From Adineta steineri (lineage: Eukaryota; Rotifera; Eurotatoria; Adinetida; Adinetidae), in NCBI GenBank assembly GCA_905250115.1, contig CAJNOI010000189.1:62001-126000 (forward strand): 64,000 nucleotides of DNA, read 5' to 3'. This document shows, piece by piece, positions 36,245 through 49,000 of the stretch; the stretch's first letter is position 1, and every line of letters begins with the position of its first letter. The position numbers and the translations under genes were made by a program. The notes below the pieces were generated by a model, which ran no database searches, was not told where the DNA came from, and saw only the letters and a program-made list of their open reading frames with translations.

Positions 36245-38615
36245 TTATTGGGATATAACTGCGAGTTTTTGTTTATAATTAATTAAATCTTGTGCTTGAA
36301 TTTTATTTATCTAAAAATAATCATATTAATCAATATAATTTCGTAAAATCATCAGAATCTACATACAATATTTTCATATTCTTTGACTTTATTATTTAAT
36401 TCAATAATACGTTGTTTTAATTTAATATGTGTATCACTATGTTGTAATAATTGTGTATCGTTTTGTTCGAGACGTTCATATGCATTTGATAATTTCATAC
36501 GTAATTCTTGATTTTCAATTGTTATTACTTGAACAATTTCATTTTTTCGTTGAAGTATTTTTTCAATTTCATTTGTTAATTGTCGTGAATATGTACGTAA
36601 TTTACTTAGTATCATATTTTGATGATGAACAAGATCTTCGAGATGAGATAATGATTGTTGTCGTTCAAGTTCAAGATTTTCAATCGTTGTACGATAATCT
36701 ACTTCACATTTATTTAACATAATCATTACTGTATCAATATTTTCTTCACGTGACCGTTCTAAAGTTTGTTTAACACTTTTTAACATTGTATTCTAAAAAT
36801 TATCGTAGGAATTTGATAAAAAAAGAAAAATATTTTTTGTACTTCTCGTGTTAAACGATTGATTTCTTCGGTTAAATCGAGACATTGTTTTTTCGAATCT
36901 AATAATTCACTTTCAATATCATTACAACGATTTTGTGTTGAACCAAGTTGATGACGAAGTTGAAGTAAATCCTAATCAAATATTATTTTTCTCTCTCTCC
37001 TTTTCATTAATGAATATCCTTACCTGATTACTTTGTAATAGGAATTTTTCAAAATCTGATCGGATCTGCATTGTATTTGTATTAGCTTGATCACGTTCAC
37101 GCATTGCTTTTTGAATTTCGAATTTAACATTATCTGTTGTCTAAAAGAAATTCTTTAAATTAATATAAAATCGAATTAAAGATGACTAACTTGACTTAAA
37201 TCCATTTCTTGTCGTTGAATACGTTCCTTCCATACATCTAAATCAGCAGCTAATGAAGTTTTCTCACGAGTTAATCGATCAATTATTAATTCATACTGTG
37301 TACATTTATCCTCAATTTTCTTCATCTATAATTGATGAAAAATATTTTTTTTTATATTTCCGAATTCATCATACTTTTTCAATATTATCTTTTAATTGTT
37401 GTTGACATATTATTTCAATACTTTGTGTTTCATTCGTTACTTTTTCATTTATTTCATTAATTAATAGTTTTAATCTTTTTTGGGTTTCAATAAGTTCATG
37501 TTGTATTTGATCACGTTCTACAACTGCCTGGATAAAAATATGAATACCTAGACAACAACAAAAAAAACTAATAATTTACTTCTGCTTTTTCAAATTGACA
37601 TTGTTCAGTTATAACAAGAGTTTTTTGTAATTTAGCTAATGTTTCTTGTTCTTTTGCTTCAGTCTTTTCCAGTTTCATTTGAATCTGTTGTAATTGACGT
37701 TTATTAGCTTCATTTTCTCTATAAATAAATATCTATGCAATTAGTAAAATAGTACGTTTGATTTAATTTACGTAATCATATCAACAAATTTTTCATTATG
37801 TTCAATACTATATCGATCAAATGGAAGAAGAGCTCCACAATTGAGACAATTTGTTAGTTCATTTGGTGTATGCCAAAGATTTTGATACATATTTAATTGT
37901 TCTCTATTATTATAATAGACAATATATCTCAATGTATTTATTCAATTAAAGAATCATACTTCATTTCTTTCAATTCAACTTCTAGACTACGCATTTTTCT
38001 TGTATAAACATCAACTATTCGAGTCTGAAAAAATAATAAATGTAAGTACTTTATTTTTCATGAGTATACCTCTTTATCTGTTATTTGACTTCCATCATCC
38101 ATATTAATTAAACGAAGCATGTCTGATACAAAGGTACTTCGAATTTCTTCATGTAATCGATTATTTTCTTCAACCAGAGCAACAATATTCGATCGAAGTT
38201 TAGCATGATCATTCTATTTTATTCAATAAGAATACAGTTGTTTTTGTAGTATATATACAATTACTTACACGTAATGCTTCATTTTCATCATTTAGTCGAT
38301 GACTAATCTCATCAGCTGCTTGTAGAAGTATATAGAAATCATTGGAACTTGGTGTATCATTAGATAACTAATAGACATATAAATATGATAATGCTTTATT
38401 TATATATTAATTATTACTTTAGGTGAACTTAATTGACGAAAAGCTGGTGAAGGAGAATCAATGTGATCTAATTGTGTAAGAAGATCACGAAGTTTATCAG
38501 CCGCTGTCAATGATTTAACTAAATTATATAAGAAAAACTTTTAATAAATAAATAATTATTATAACGAACTAGAGCCAATAGATGCTGTATTTATTGAAGA
38601 AACAACAGAGATCAT
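36245..38615 (-). CDS. SDCCAG8-like centrosomal coiled-coil protein
   Basis: A multi-exon coiled-coil protein with introns of about 50-70 bp. It starts at Met 38615 and ends with a short last exon 36245-36310 that follows 36367 by a good GTATGT/TTTTAG intron. Segments align in order with my recollection of SDCCAG8: an N-terminal ADKLRDLLTQLDH, a CLNC pair in ELTNCLNCGALLPFD, then the heptad-rich LQKTLVITEQCQFEKAE, and a C-terminal region with IIELNNKVKEYE. SDCCAG8 works at centriolar satellites and ciliary basal bodies. Nearly the whole protein is predicted alpha-helical. The neighbour on the 5' side is another ciliary gene. The match rests on scattered motifs, so another centrosomal coiled-coil family is possible. 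Tail-to-tail with the RING gene, 176 bp apart. Confidence 0.68.
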
Positions 38616-39080
38616 TGATAAATTCTATCAATGAATTTTTTGTTCTTCTGTCAAATTTTAAACTATAAAAAATAAAAGATTATATGTATATAGACATGAC
38701 ATATGTTATTTTGAATGTTACCGAGGTAATGATATAATGATACAGATTATATTGATGTTGTTTCTTTTGAGTTGTATTAATTACAAGGAGATAATATTTT
38801 AATAAAAGACTTCATAAATTATTAATGATAGAAAATAGAATGAAGATGTCGCTATAAGAAATTAAATACAAATAAATAGTTCTGTTATCTTGATTCTTTT
38901 GGGCGTTAACAAAAAATATATATATTTAATCTAGAATGTAAAAACATTCTTTCTATCTTTTTTTATTATTCCCATGAGCAAAACTTATAATTAATACTAC
39001 GAGATAGAAAATGATAATAATAATATAATAAAGAAAAGAAAAAGAGGAAAGAGGAAAGAAAAAGACATTACATATAAAGC
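38616..39080. other. Spacer between SDCCAG8-like gene and CPLANE1
   Basis: AT-rich with no ORF. It contains the 3' end region of CPLANE1 and the 5' region of the SDCCAG8-like gene, both on the minus strand. Confidence 0.6.
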
Positions 39081-42000
39081 CTATTGTGTTCCCGTTGGAA
39101 AGTCTTTATCGATTAAACTCCAATCGATATAACTAGCAAGACTACTTTCACCTTTCGATAATTCACTTTCATCACGTGCTGTCATATCACCACCAGCACT
39201 ACTTCGTGCACTAGCTCTTGTACCACCATATGTATTTGTATGCGCACCACTAAATCGTGGATGTTGAAGTAATTGAAGATCGGCACCATATGTATTTTCA
39301 TTTGTTTCAGTGACACGAGTTAAACTATATGTAGTTTCATCCATATTATCATCATCATTATCGAGTTCATCAAGACTTCCTAATGGTGTAATTGTTCTAC
39401 TTAATTTTCTATTTATTGATGTATCTTGATCATCAGCTAATAATTGTTTAACACGATCATCAACTTCCCAATCGGATAAACTGATCGAACTTGAAATAAG
39501 ATATATTTAATTTAAAAAGACGTGATTTATATCAATGCTTACCTGGATGGTGCACTTGATGGTCGTTGTTCTAATTCTGGTTCTTGTTGTCTTTGTGGTT
39601 GTCGTTGTTTTTGAGGGTGAACTGGAACAGGTTGTTGTAATTCTTGCATACGTTCTGAATAAGTTTTTGTTACTCGTGGTTCTGTCTTTTCATAAGGTAC
39701 ATAAAGACCTGGTACACGTCTTGTACCATATAAACGCATGAGTGCTTTAGGATCAGATGGATCTGATTTTGTTGTTGGTTGTGTTTCAGTATAAGTGCTA
39801 TTGAGAGCACGTACACGTTGATTATATGTTGTTGGTTTATGAGATGGTGGAGATGCTTTACGTATGTTTCGTACCAGCTTTGTATGAGTTTGATTATTTT
39901 TTGATGAAGCAGGGATTGAACCTCGTTTATGACCAAGATTAGCTGGAGATGATACTGGTCGTTTTCTTGCCATATTACTACGAGCTGGTGGTGGACCTTT
40001 TTGTTTTGCCTAAATAATTTATAAATTCATACTCAATAGAAACATGTATATATATATATCAGTTCAGACCTGAACAATAGCTTTGCCCATTGGTGTCATT
40101 GGTCGAGATCTAGTTGATGATGCTGATGATGGTCGTGGTAATTGTGAAGATGAAGTTGAATAATGACTTGCATTTTGATTATAATTCGATGTATTAGCTG
40201 ACATTGGTCTTGATGGTAATCGTGCAGAATAACCACTACCTATATCATCATCATTGTCATTCAAATCAAGATCATATGTACGATTAATAAGTCCATCAGC
40301 ACGTGCTAGTTCAACTACAGTTGATGTAAAACTTGATTCTAATGCTTCAAGTTGAAATTCATCTAAAGTGTGTGTTTGTGGTACAGATTCACCATGAAGA
40401 ACAGCATCAGCAAAACGAAGAGCATTTTCATCACGTGCACGTGATAATATTTGTTGTTGTCGTTGACGAGCTTCACGATGACGATCAGCAATAGTGGGTG
40501 ATGCAGCTTTACGTGGTGTACCGGCTGTTGAATGCGCTGATGTATGACTGACAGTTCTACGTGGTGAAAATGGATCACGAGGTGTCGTAGTTTTAATTGA
40601 TATACGACGTTCACTAGAAACTTGTTTACGTGGTGAACGAGGTGTAGTTGAACGAACTGAAATAGGATCAACTATGCGTGAACTAGCATCAGAGGTTGGT
40701 TCTGTGGAACGAGGTTGACGTATAAGATATTCAAGAGGAAAATCCTGGAGATAGAACAAGTATAGAAAAATATTCAATTCAATTCACTTATATACATACA
40801 TTTTCATCTGGTTCGTATGTTTGTATATTTGGTTCATATGAAACTCTTCTTTGAGAACGATCACCATTGCCATTACCAAATGCAAGCTGTTCTGCTTGTT
40901 TTTCTTCTTGTTCTCGTTGTCGTCGACGATGTAAAATAAGCTCACTTTTATGTTGTAAATCATCAGCATTATAAAAACCATTAGTTTGTTGAGAGGCTTG
41001 CATATTTTGTTGATCAAAACCTAATGGATAATACGGTTGTTGTTGTTGTTGTTGCTGTAACACTTGTGCGTGCTGTTGATCAAACCCTAATGGATAGTAC
41101 GGTTGCTGTTGTTGAAATACTTGTTCATGTTGTCTATCAAAACCAATAGGATAGACTGCTGGTGGCATTTCATTTATATTATTATTCATAGGTATTTGCG
41201 GTGGTACTTGCTGGTATTGTTGCTGTTGTTGCTGCTGCTGCTGTAGTTGACGTAGTCGAAGTTGTTCTCGTTCAGCTTGATCTCGTTCAATTTGAGCAAG
41301 TAATGCATCAGCATGCGTACCAGCAATATCAGTGACATTAACAAATTTTCTTTCATCACCATCACCACCACGTCCATATTGTAAATCATATAAAACTTGA
41401 TGAGCTGGTAAATCAGTCATAGTAGATCGTTCGCGTCGACGTGCTTCAAGTGCCTGTTGTTGAATTTGACGAGCTGCAGAATAATGAGCTTCAGCTGATG
41501 TAAAATTGACACCAGTAGCGTCACGTAATAACGACTAGAATCAATATAGATAAATCTTCGTCTGTTTTTTATTGAAAAGAAAATATAACTTACTTGAAAA
41601 AGACCTGGTTCAATAATAAAACCATCTTGTCGAGGTACTTCAGCTTGAATACCAGCATCAACCTTTGTATCTGATGATGTTGAAACAATATTAGGTGCCG
41701 GCATTGGTATTTGTAAATCATTGTTAGTATGTGTTCGAGGATGTGGACGCATTTGTAATAGTTGAAGACGAGGTCGATTATGATCAGTAAATTGATGCAT
41801 TATATTTTGCACATAGGCTAACTTTTGTTGATCAGCTCGTGTTGCTTGTGGAGTAAGTGATACTGGTGGAGGTAGTTGTGGAGCTAAATGAAGCATTGGT
41901 ATTGGATATGCAGGACGTGGTGCGGATGAAACATAAACGGGTCTTGTTGGATAAACAGTAACTGGTGGTGGTGGTTGTGGTGGCATTGGAAATCGAGATT

Positions 42001-45000
42001 GTGTAAACATAGGCGCAGAAGTCATTACTGGACCTCCAAGACGAAGAAGTGGTAAACGTAGCGACGAAGTATATTGAATAGGTGCAGGTACTCGAACTTG
42101 ATCATACACTGGTTGTTGCTGAATTTGTGGAAATGGTTGTTGTTGTTGTTGTTGATGATGATGATATTGTTGTCGATCTCGAGAAGATGAACGGTGACTG
42201 TATGGATCTCGAGTTGGGGATCGACGACGATGAGACTCTCGAGTAGGTGATCGACGACTGTAAGGATCTCGAGTTGGAGATTGACGACTTGGTGGATCTT
42301 GAAGTGGTGGTGGATAATGACCATGAGGAGATTGTATTGAAGTTATTGTTCTGTTTGTATCTAGATGTTAAAACACATATATATTGACTTAAATCAGATT
42401 TAAAACTATATTACCTGGAATGATGTATTTATTTCTCTCTTCTTGTTCAAGTCTCGAAGCTAAATATGGGTCAGAATCATCAAGAAAACGTCGATCACTA
42501 AATGATTGTCGAACTGGCTGCTGTTGTTGTTGTTGTTGAAAACCATTCGATGTTGGTGGTGACATTTGTGGTAATGGACTTGCTTGTTGATGATATATTT
42601 GTTGTTGATTATTGAATTCTCTATATTCATTAGGAAAATCACGTAAATCATACGTAGGTGTTTCATCACCACCAGTTTCACGTGATAATGCACGAAAATC
42701 TCGACTACGACCAAAATCTCCATTACCACCATCATTACTAAATATTGGTAATGACATACTTTCATCTAATGAATTTTTTCGAAATGAAAGATCACGTCGA
42801 CGAGGACTAGATGCTAATTCACTATGTGTACCAATACCATCTTCATCATCATTTTTTGTTACATCTGTTAAATCTGTATCATTATCTGCTTGATCATTAT
42901 TATATCTATTTTGTTGTTCATGTTGTTTAACAATCATTTCATAACGTTGTTGATCACTAATTAATGAACTTGCCGCAAGAAATTGTGCTGAAGTTGATAT
43001 ACGCATACCAGCTGTTTGTGTTTGATCAGTAGTCGTTGAAAAACCACGATTAGCCCAACCTGCCATCCAAATACTACGACGAGCTGCATCAGAATAAGGT
43101 TCATCAAATTGTCGAACATGTGATCGTGATGGGTCATCTGAACGTCCATCCCATTCCATCGATGGATTTTCATTAGTATTTGATTCAACATTATTATTAT
43201 TAGTATTAGCATTATCAAAATTATAAACATTACGTCGATGTTGTTTTTCAAGTGAAACAACACCTGGTGGTTGTTGTGTTAAAGGTGTTTGAACAAGACT
43301 TCCAATAGTCATATTATTTACATTTGTTGGTATTTGTTGAAACATCGTTTGTTGTGTATCATTTGGTAATATACGAACAGGAAAAACAACATATTCATGT
43401 GGTGGAACAAATAATGGTGTTTGTTTAAGTAAATATCGTTTATCAAGACTTGTTGGTAATTCTAATTCACGTAATTGAGCACTCATTGTTTGTACTAAAG
43501 GAATAGATGTACTATCATATTTCGTATGATCATTATTTAATTCTTGTTTTTTAATATTCGTTAACGATGATGTATCAAGAAGAAGTGGAATAAGCATTGT
43601 CATAAATTCACCATATTCAACACATGTTTCAAACCATTTTGGTTTAAAATCAAATATTGGTTCTTGATGATGATGTTGATCAGATCTAGAAGAAGAAAAA
43701 ACAAGAATAGTAGACTCGTTTTCGTTAAATAAATAATCTTTCTCTTACATATCATTTAAATAATGTGTAATAATATCTCCTTGTACATCTTGAATAATAA
43801 TTGTTTCTAAAAATTCTTCATATAATCGAATATATTGTGGATTAATTTGCATCCATTTAGCTTTTAATTTCTCAACAATTAATAGAATTTCAGCATTATT
43901 ATCTGTATCATTATCTCCATATTGTCTTGAAATAATTAATGTTGCTAATGCTCTCATTAATTGTTCGGATGGTGTTAAATCAAAGAAAAGATTTAATACA
44001 ATGCGTAATAAATTCATTTCATCCGATATTAAACAACGAAATGAAAGAAGTATTGTTGCATAACTTATTATTTGCCATGAAAGTTTATCAGATGTATCAA
44101 TTAATTCTGTTTTATTACGTATATAATTACGTATAGTTAATGATAAACGATCACGTGTATCTAATAAAAATAATATAATACAAAAATCACGAAAATAAAT
44201 AAGTATTCTATCAGGTATATTAGGTAATTTATGAAAACGTAATGATTTAAGTAGAATTTTTATTGAATGAAAACTATCATTCGATGTTGATGTTTGTTGT
44301 TTATTACGTCTATTATTATTTGTTACGGTTAAATAATCTAAATACCATTTAAGACATGATAATTGTATACGACTAGCTGATAATAATTGTATAAATATAT
44401 GTATTGTTCGATAATAAATTAAACGTATATGTGTTTCATATTTACATGTTATATCATATTTCTCATCATCATATGTATTTAATATTGATGAATAAATCGG
44501 TGGACATGGTAAATAATATTTTGATGAAATAAATATTGGTATTAATGTAAATAAATAGATCATAATAGCATTTAGACGTTTTAGTAACATTTCAGTTAAT
44601 GGTACTTGTAAAAGTGTTGAACAAAGAAGAAATTGTTCTAATGTTGAAGATAAATTTTTTATAAATGAAAGTATTTCATCTTGTTTATATGAACGTTTAA
44701 GTATGGATTTAAGATTATCGATTTGAAGATATTCACATAATTTTGTATAGAGTAATGCATCAACTGTAATCGTATTGAAAGGAGAATAGATTTGTGATGA
44801 ACGATTTGTTGGTTTAGGTGAATCATATAGCCCATTATGAGGTGGTAAAACAGATGCTAAACATAATGCTGTTCGCCAATCACCAGCAAGTTTAGCAAAG
44901 AATCTAAATAAATAAGATGAATTAAGAATATAAATTCAAGAGGAAAACAGCGGACTTCAAGATTTTAAAGACTTCAAAGGACTTCCAGGACTTCATGAGA

Positions 45001-48000
45001 CTACATGCATGAAGTCTCTGTTGTTTACCCCTTGTATAAATTATACTTACACAGCTTCATTTGGTGATTGTCCAAGTATAAATAATTCAAGTACTTTTAA
45101 TGGTTGCCAAAATTTACTTAACTTTTGTTGTTCAATAGCTAAATTTAAACGATTTCGATCTATATAGATCATTCGATATTTCATTTGTTCATTTGATTTT
45201 TGTTTTGTTTTAAATAGATTTGGCAATGGACATGCTGAATCAACTGAATAAATAAATAATTGTTGATCTTGATTATTATTATTATCATTTGTTATCATTG
45301 AACGAGCCATAAAACGAGCTAATGTACGTAAAACAGATCGTAAAGCATGACCAGGCATACCAAAATATGTTCGAGTATCAATATATTGAAATAAATTCGA
45401 ACTAAATAAATCAAGTGGAAGACATGATGATAGAAGAGATGTTTCACGTCGTAAAGCAACATTAAGTATACAAATTGCATCACGAATATTATATTGTTCA
45501 AGTAAACTATAGAGAATACGATGAAGTACAAGTGCTTTCCGTGCTTCTGTTGGTGGTTTTCCACGACGATATGTACGTGCTGATTGTGGTTGTTCAATTG
45601 AATTTGATGTTCGACGACGTTGTTTTCGACGTTCATTTAATGTTGAATAACCTTTTCTATTTAATGGATGATCAACAGATGTTAAAATAGGTGGAAAAAG
45701 ATCGTTTAAATCAATTTGATGACCATAGGATAATAAACGAGTCGTATTTAATGATGGATATGATTGAAGTATTGATTGAATAAAAAGACGAATAGTTGTT
45801 AAATATTTTGAAAGATTTTTTTTATCTCGGCGAATTTTTTTTTCAATCGATGACCATAATGTATACCATGAACGAAGAAGTGTTAAACGATTATAATATG
45901 AATTTTCCACCTTAAATATCAAAAAAAAAGGATCTATTAATTACTAAAAATAGTTCAAATAAATAACCTGTAAATTCTGTTGTTGATTAGGTAAATTTGG
46001 TGATAAAAATTCATCTAAATTAATATTTGTTCCTTGTAATAATTCTAATTGTTTAACTCCTTTACAAAGTTGAAAATTCTTTATTTCTTCATGAGGATAT
46101 CCAATCGCTTTTTGTCTTCGACATAATTCAAATGTATTAAATTTCGTTGGTAAATATAAAACAGTTTGTAACCATCGTTCAATAATACATAAAATACATA
46201 ATTGTAATAATTCCGGATCATTAACAATCGTTGTTTGTTGTTGAAATATATTTATAAATAATGGAATAAATTTTGTTAAACATGATATATGTAAAAATGT
46301 TAAAGAACCAAATGTTGATGATAAAACAAGATTTGCTAAACAATGAGATAATTGAATAGGTGTTAGAATATCACGATTATCCGATGATAGAAGTACTGTT
46401 TGTGTCGTACGTTCAAGACTTGCACAAATGTCATGTTGTACACGTTCGGAGGATGTTAGAAGAAGATGATAAGCAGAAAAAATATCATCTAATGATAATT
46501 GAGGTAAATCATCGATTGGTAATGAAGTTAAACTTCCATATTTCGATAATGAATGCAAATTACCACCACCACCACCACCTCCTATACTTTCGGTATCTAG
46601 ACGATCAGCTGTTTTGGGAAGATCATCAAATGATCTAAATAATTTAACAAAAAAAAGTCATATTCAAATCATCTGTTTCAAAATTACCTTGCTTTATGAA
46701 TAAATATTGACTGTTGGTCTTGCTGTTGATTTATATCAAGTAAATATAAATAAAGTAATGGATCATAAAATCTTCTATCACGAATTTTATTTGAATAAGT
46801 TATACGTGCTAAACGATAACCATCACTACAATAAATCAATGGTTTATTTGAATGAATAGTTAATGAAAATTTTTGTTGTTTTGTTTTATCATCATTTGAA
46901 AATGGTACAATTGATCTCATAAATGAATCGGAACCTAAATGATTTGTTGCTTCACTATCTTGACCAATTAATGGATGAATGATAATAAATTGTAATGGTC
47001 CTTGTGCTATACATTCACCTTGTGTTAGTAAATTTATTTGTGAACCAAAACGTTGAAGAAAAAAAAGTGCACCACGATTAGTTATACCAATTAGAAATTG
47101 ATCATCATAACTCCAGATTAAATCAGAAATAAATATTTGTTGTGGATTTGATGTTGTTGTTAAAGAACAATTAATAGGCATAAATTTTGAAAATGTTAAC
47201 GATGTTAATGAAATAAAAAGTATATTTGTTGATAAACTAATTGCTAATATAGGTAATGAATGAGCAAAACGAATAAGAACTGCTGAAGAAGAAGAAGATA
47301 TATTTATTGGTATTTGAATTGTTTCAAATGAATAGGATATTGTTTGTTCAGCATAGATTGTTGATTTCCAATCAATATCAAGACGATTGAGTTGAATATA
47401 ACCTGATTGATCAGTAAATACAAATGCACAAATAATTGAAGAATTTTCTGAATGAAAAAAAACATCATTTGATATTTGATGTTTATCATCGTTCATAGTA
47501 TTTAATTGTTCATTCGTTAAACTTATTTCATACCAAATACCATGTTCATCTGTTGAACGATTTGCTAAAGTTGAACATATTGGACTTTTATGATGCATTC
47601 GTGTAGGAATTAATTGTGAATTATTTGATTTAATCCAAAGAAATATTCGACATGGTTGTCGTAAAATAAGAATAACTTGTTCACCATTATTACTTATAAA
47701 TATATATGGTGTTGTTTTAATTGCTTGTGTAGCAACTGAACATGATGGAATTGTTCGAATTAATTTATCTTTATTCCATAGAGTTATTTCATAATTTTGT
47801 GAAAGAAATCCACATAATTGACCATTATTTGATAAACAATGAGCAAGAGATGCTTTCGAAATATTAATTATTGTTTTATTTGATAAATGTTCAATTTTAC
47901 CATTTGTTGAATTAACAGATTCAAGTTTTTTATGTTCATTATAACATAAAAGTTCATTATCATTCAGAGAATAAAAATGTGACCATGGTTTATCACGTTT

Positions 48001-48039
48001 TAAAATAACATTTTTCTCAATCGTTAATTCAACTTTCAT
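39081..48039 (-). CDS. CPLANE1: CPLANE1 (C5orf42/JBTS17) ciliogenesis and planar polarity effector
   Basis: Ten exons, 46688-48039, 45968-46634, 45051-45910, 43749-44903, 42415-43685, 41594-42360, 40800-41534, 40070-40744, 39543-40009 and 39081-39489, total 8358 nt, or 2785 aa. CPLANE1 belongs to the CPLANE complex at the ciliary base that recruits peripheral IFT-A; human mutations cause Joubert and orofaciodigital syndromes. The N-terminal 450 residues are beta-propeller-like and match the human order: KPWSHFYSL, LSNNGQLCGF, LWNKDKLIRTIPS, IIIHPLIGQ, FSLTIHSNKPLIYCSDGYRL. The middle is helical (AGDWRTALCLASVLPPHNG). The C-terminal half is low-complexity with Gln runs, two sets of short peptide repeats and scattered conserved segments. 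A shorter length than the roughly 3200-residue human protein is consistent with loss of disordered sequence. It lies next to the SDCCAG8-like gene on the same strand. Confidence 0.88.
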
Positions 48040-49000
48040 TTTTAATCTAAATTATAAATATAGAACGAAGTGAATCAACATATTAGATACTATTCTTTAT
48101 GACAAATCGTTTATTCATACAACGAGTCATACTAGTTTATATACATCGATTGGTTCCATTGATACCATAACTGTTGATGTTGCCATAGTTCATACAAGCG
48201 AATTTTATCTTAAATTTAATCAGTTCAATCAACAGATGTCGCACAGTAATTGTAGCATTTGAATGAATAATTTTGTACATTTCTTTTTTGAGATAGCAAT
48301 TCTTTAATCAAACGCCATAAAACAATTGAAAATCTTGCTGTCCTTTGTTGCTCCTTACTCTGCATTACAAGCAGGTGAGCATTTGGGTACCCATAATAAT
48401 GCATTACCCAAACACTCGGTTTTCATCAGTCCACGTCACTTCTCCCGATTGACACCTCTCCACCTCTCCACCTTCAGTAATCTGAGCAAATAAGACGCAC
48501 ATTTGAAGTCTTCACATCGAAATACCTCGAGAAATGTGTTTCTGACCTTGCGGACATACAAGCAAGCAATCAGGCAATGTATGTTTACTGGGCTCTTCTC
48601 TATGAGAAAGAGAAATTTATTCATATCCTCCTTTCTGAATCTTGAGTAATCTTCAAAGTTTGTTTTCTTTGCATTTATCTTGCTAATGATCAAATAAATG
48701 TTATTGCACATAAAATGTATTATATACGATAAAAAAAAACACTAAACTATATTAATATGTTTCTTTTTTGCTTTCCCAAAATCATTCTACACACATATAA
48801 TCTTCTTGCTTCTTTTTCTCGTTCATTCTAATAATAAGCAAACAAAAATGAGAAAAAAAAATGATAAGAGTTTGAGTAAAATAGTACACAGAATAAGCAA
48901 AAAAAAAGCGGAACCAATTAACCACAAACAAAAAATGCACACGCACAGATATATATATAGAGAGAGCGAAAAGACTGAGATTAAATGTAGTTTGTCTTGA
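48040..49000. other. Spacer upstream of CPLANE1
   Basis: Holds the CPLANE1 promoter side and the spectrin 3' end. An acceptor-like TTATAATTTAG precedes the CPLANE1 start on the minus strand. The part 48330-48650 is less AT-rich than its surroundings, with an imperfect inverted repeat GCATTTGGGTACCC / GCATTACCCAAAC near 48378-48415. A 91-codon minus-strand ORF there shows no recognised family. Confidence 0.5.

Noticed and set aside
36352-36354. TGA at 36352 as the SDCCAG8-like stop
   Set aside because: A GTATGT donor at 36366 and TTTTAG acceptor at 36311 add a coding-like last exon in phase.
42612-42893. 93-codon plus-strand ORF
   Set aside because: Antisense shadow of a CPLANE1 exon.
48436-48711. 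91-codon minus-strand ORF with an RFRKED string loosely like PIF/Harbinger transposases
   Set aside because: No catalytic residues, no terminal repeats, and the resemblance is limited to a few residues.
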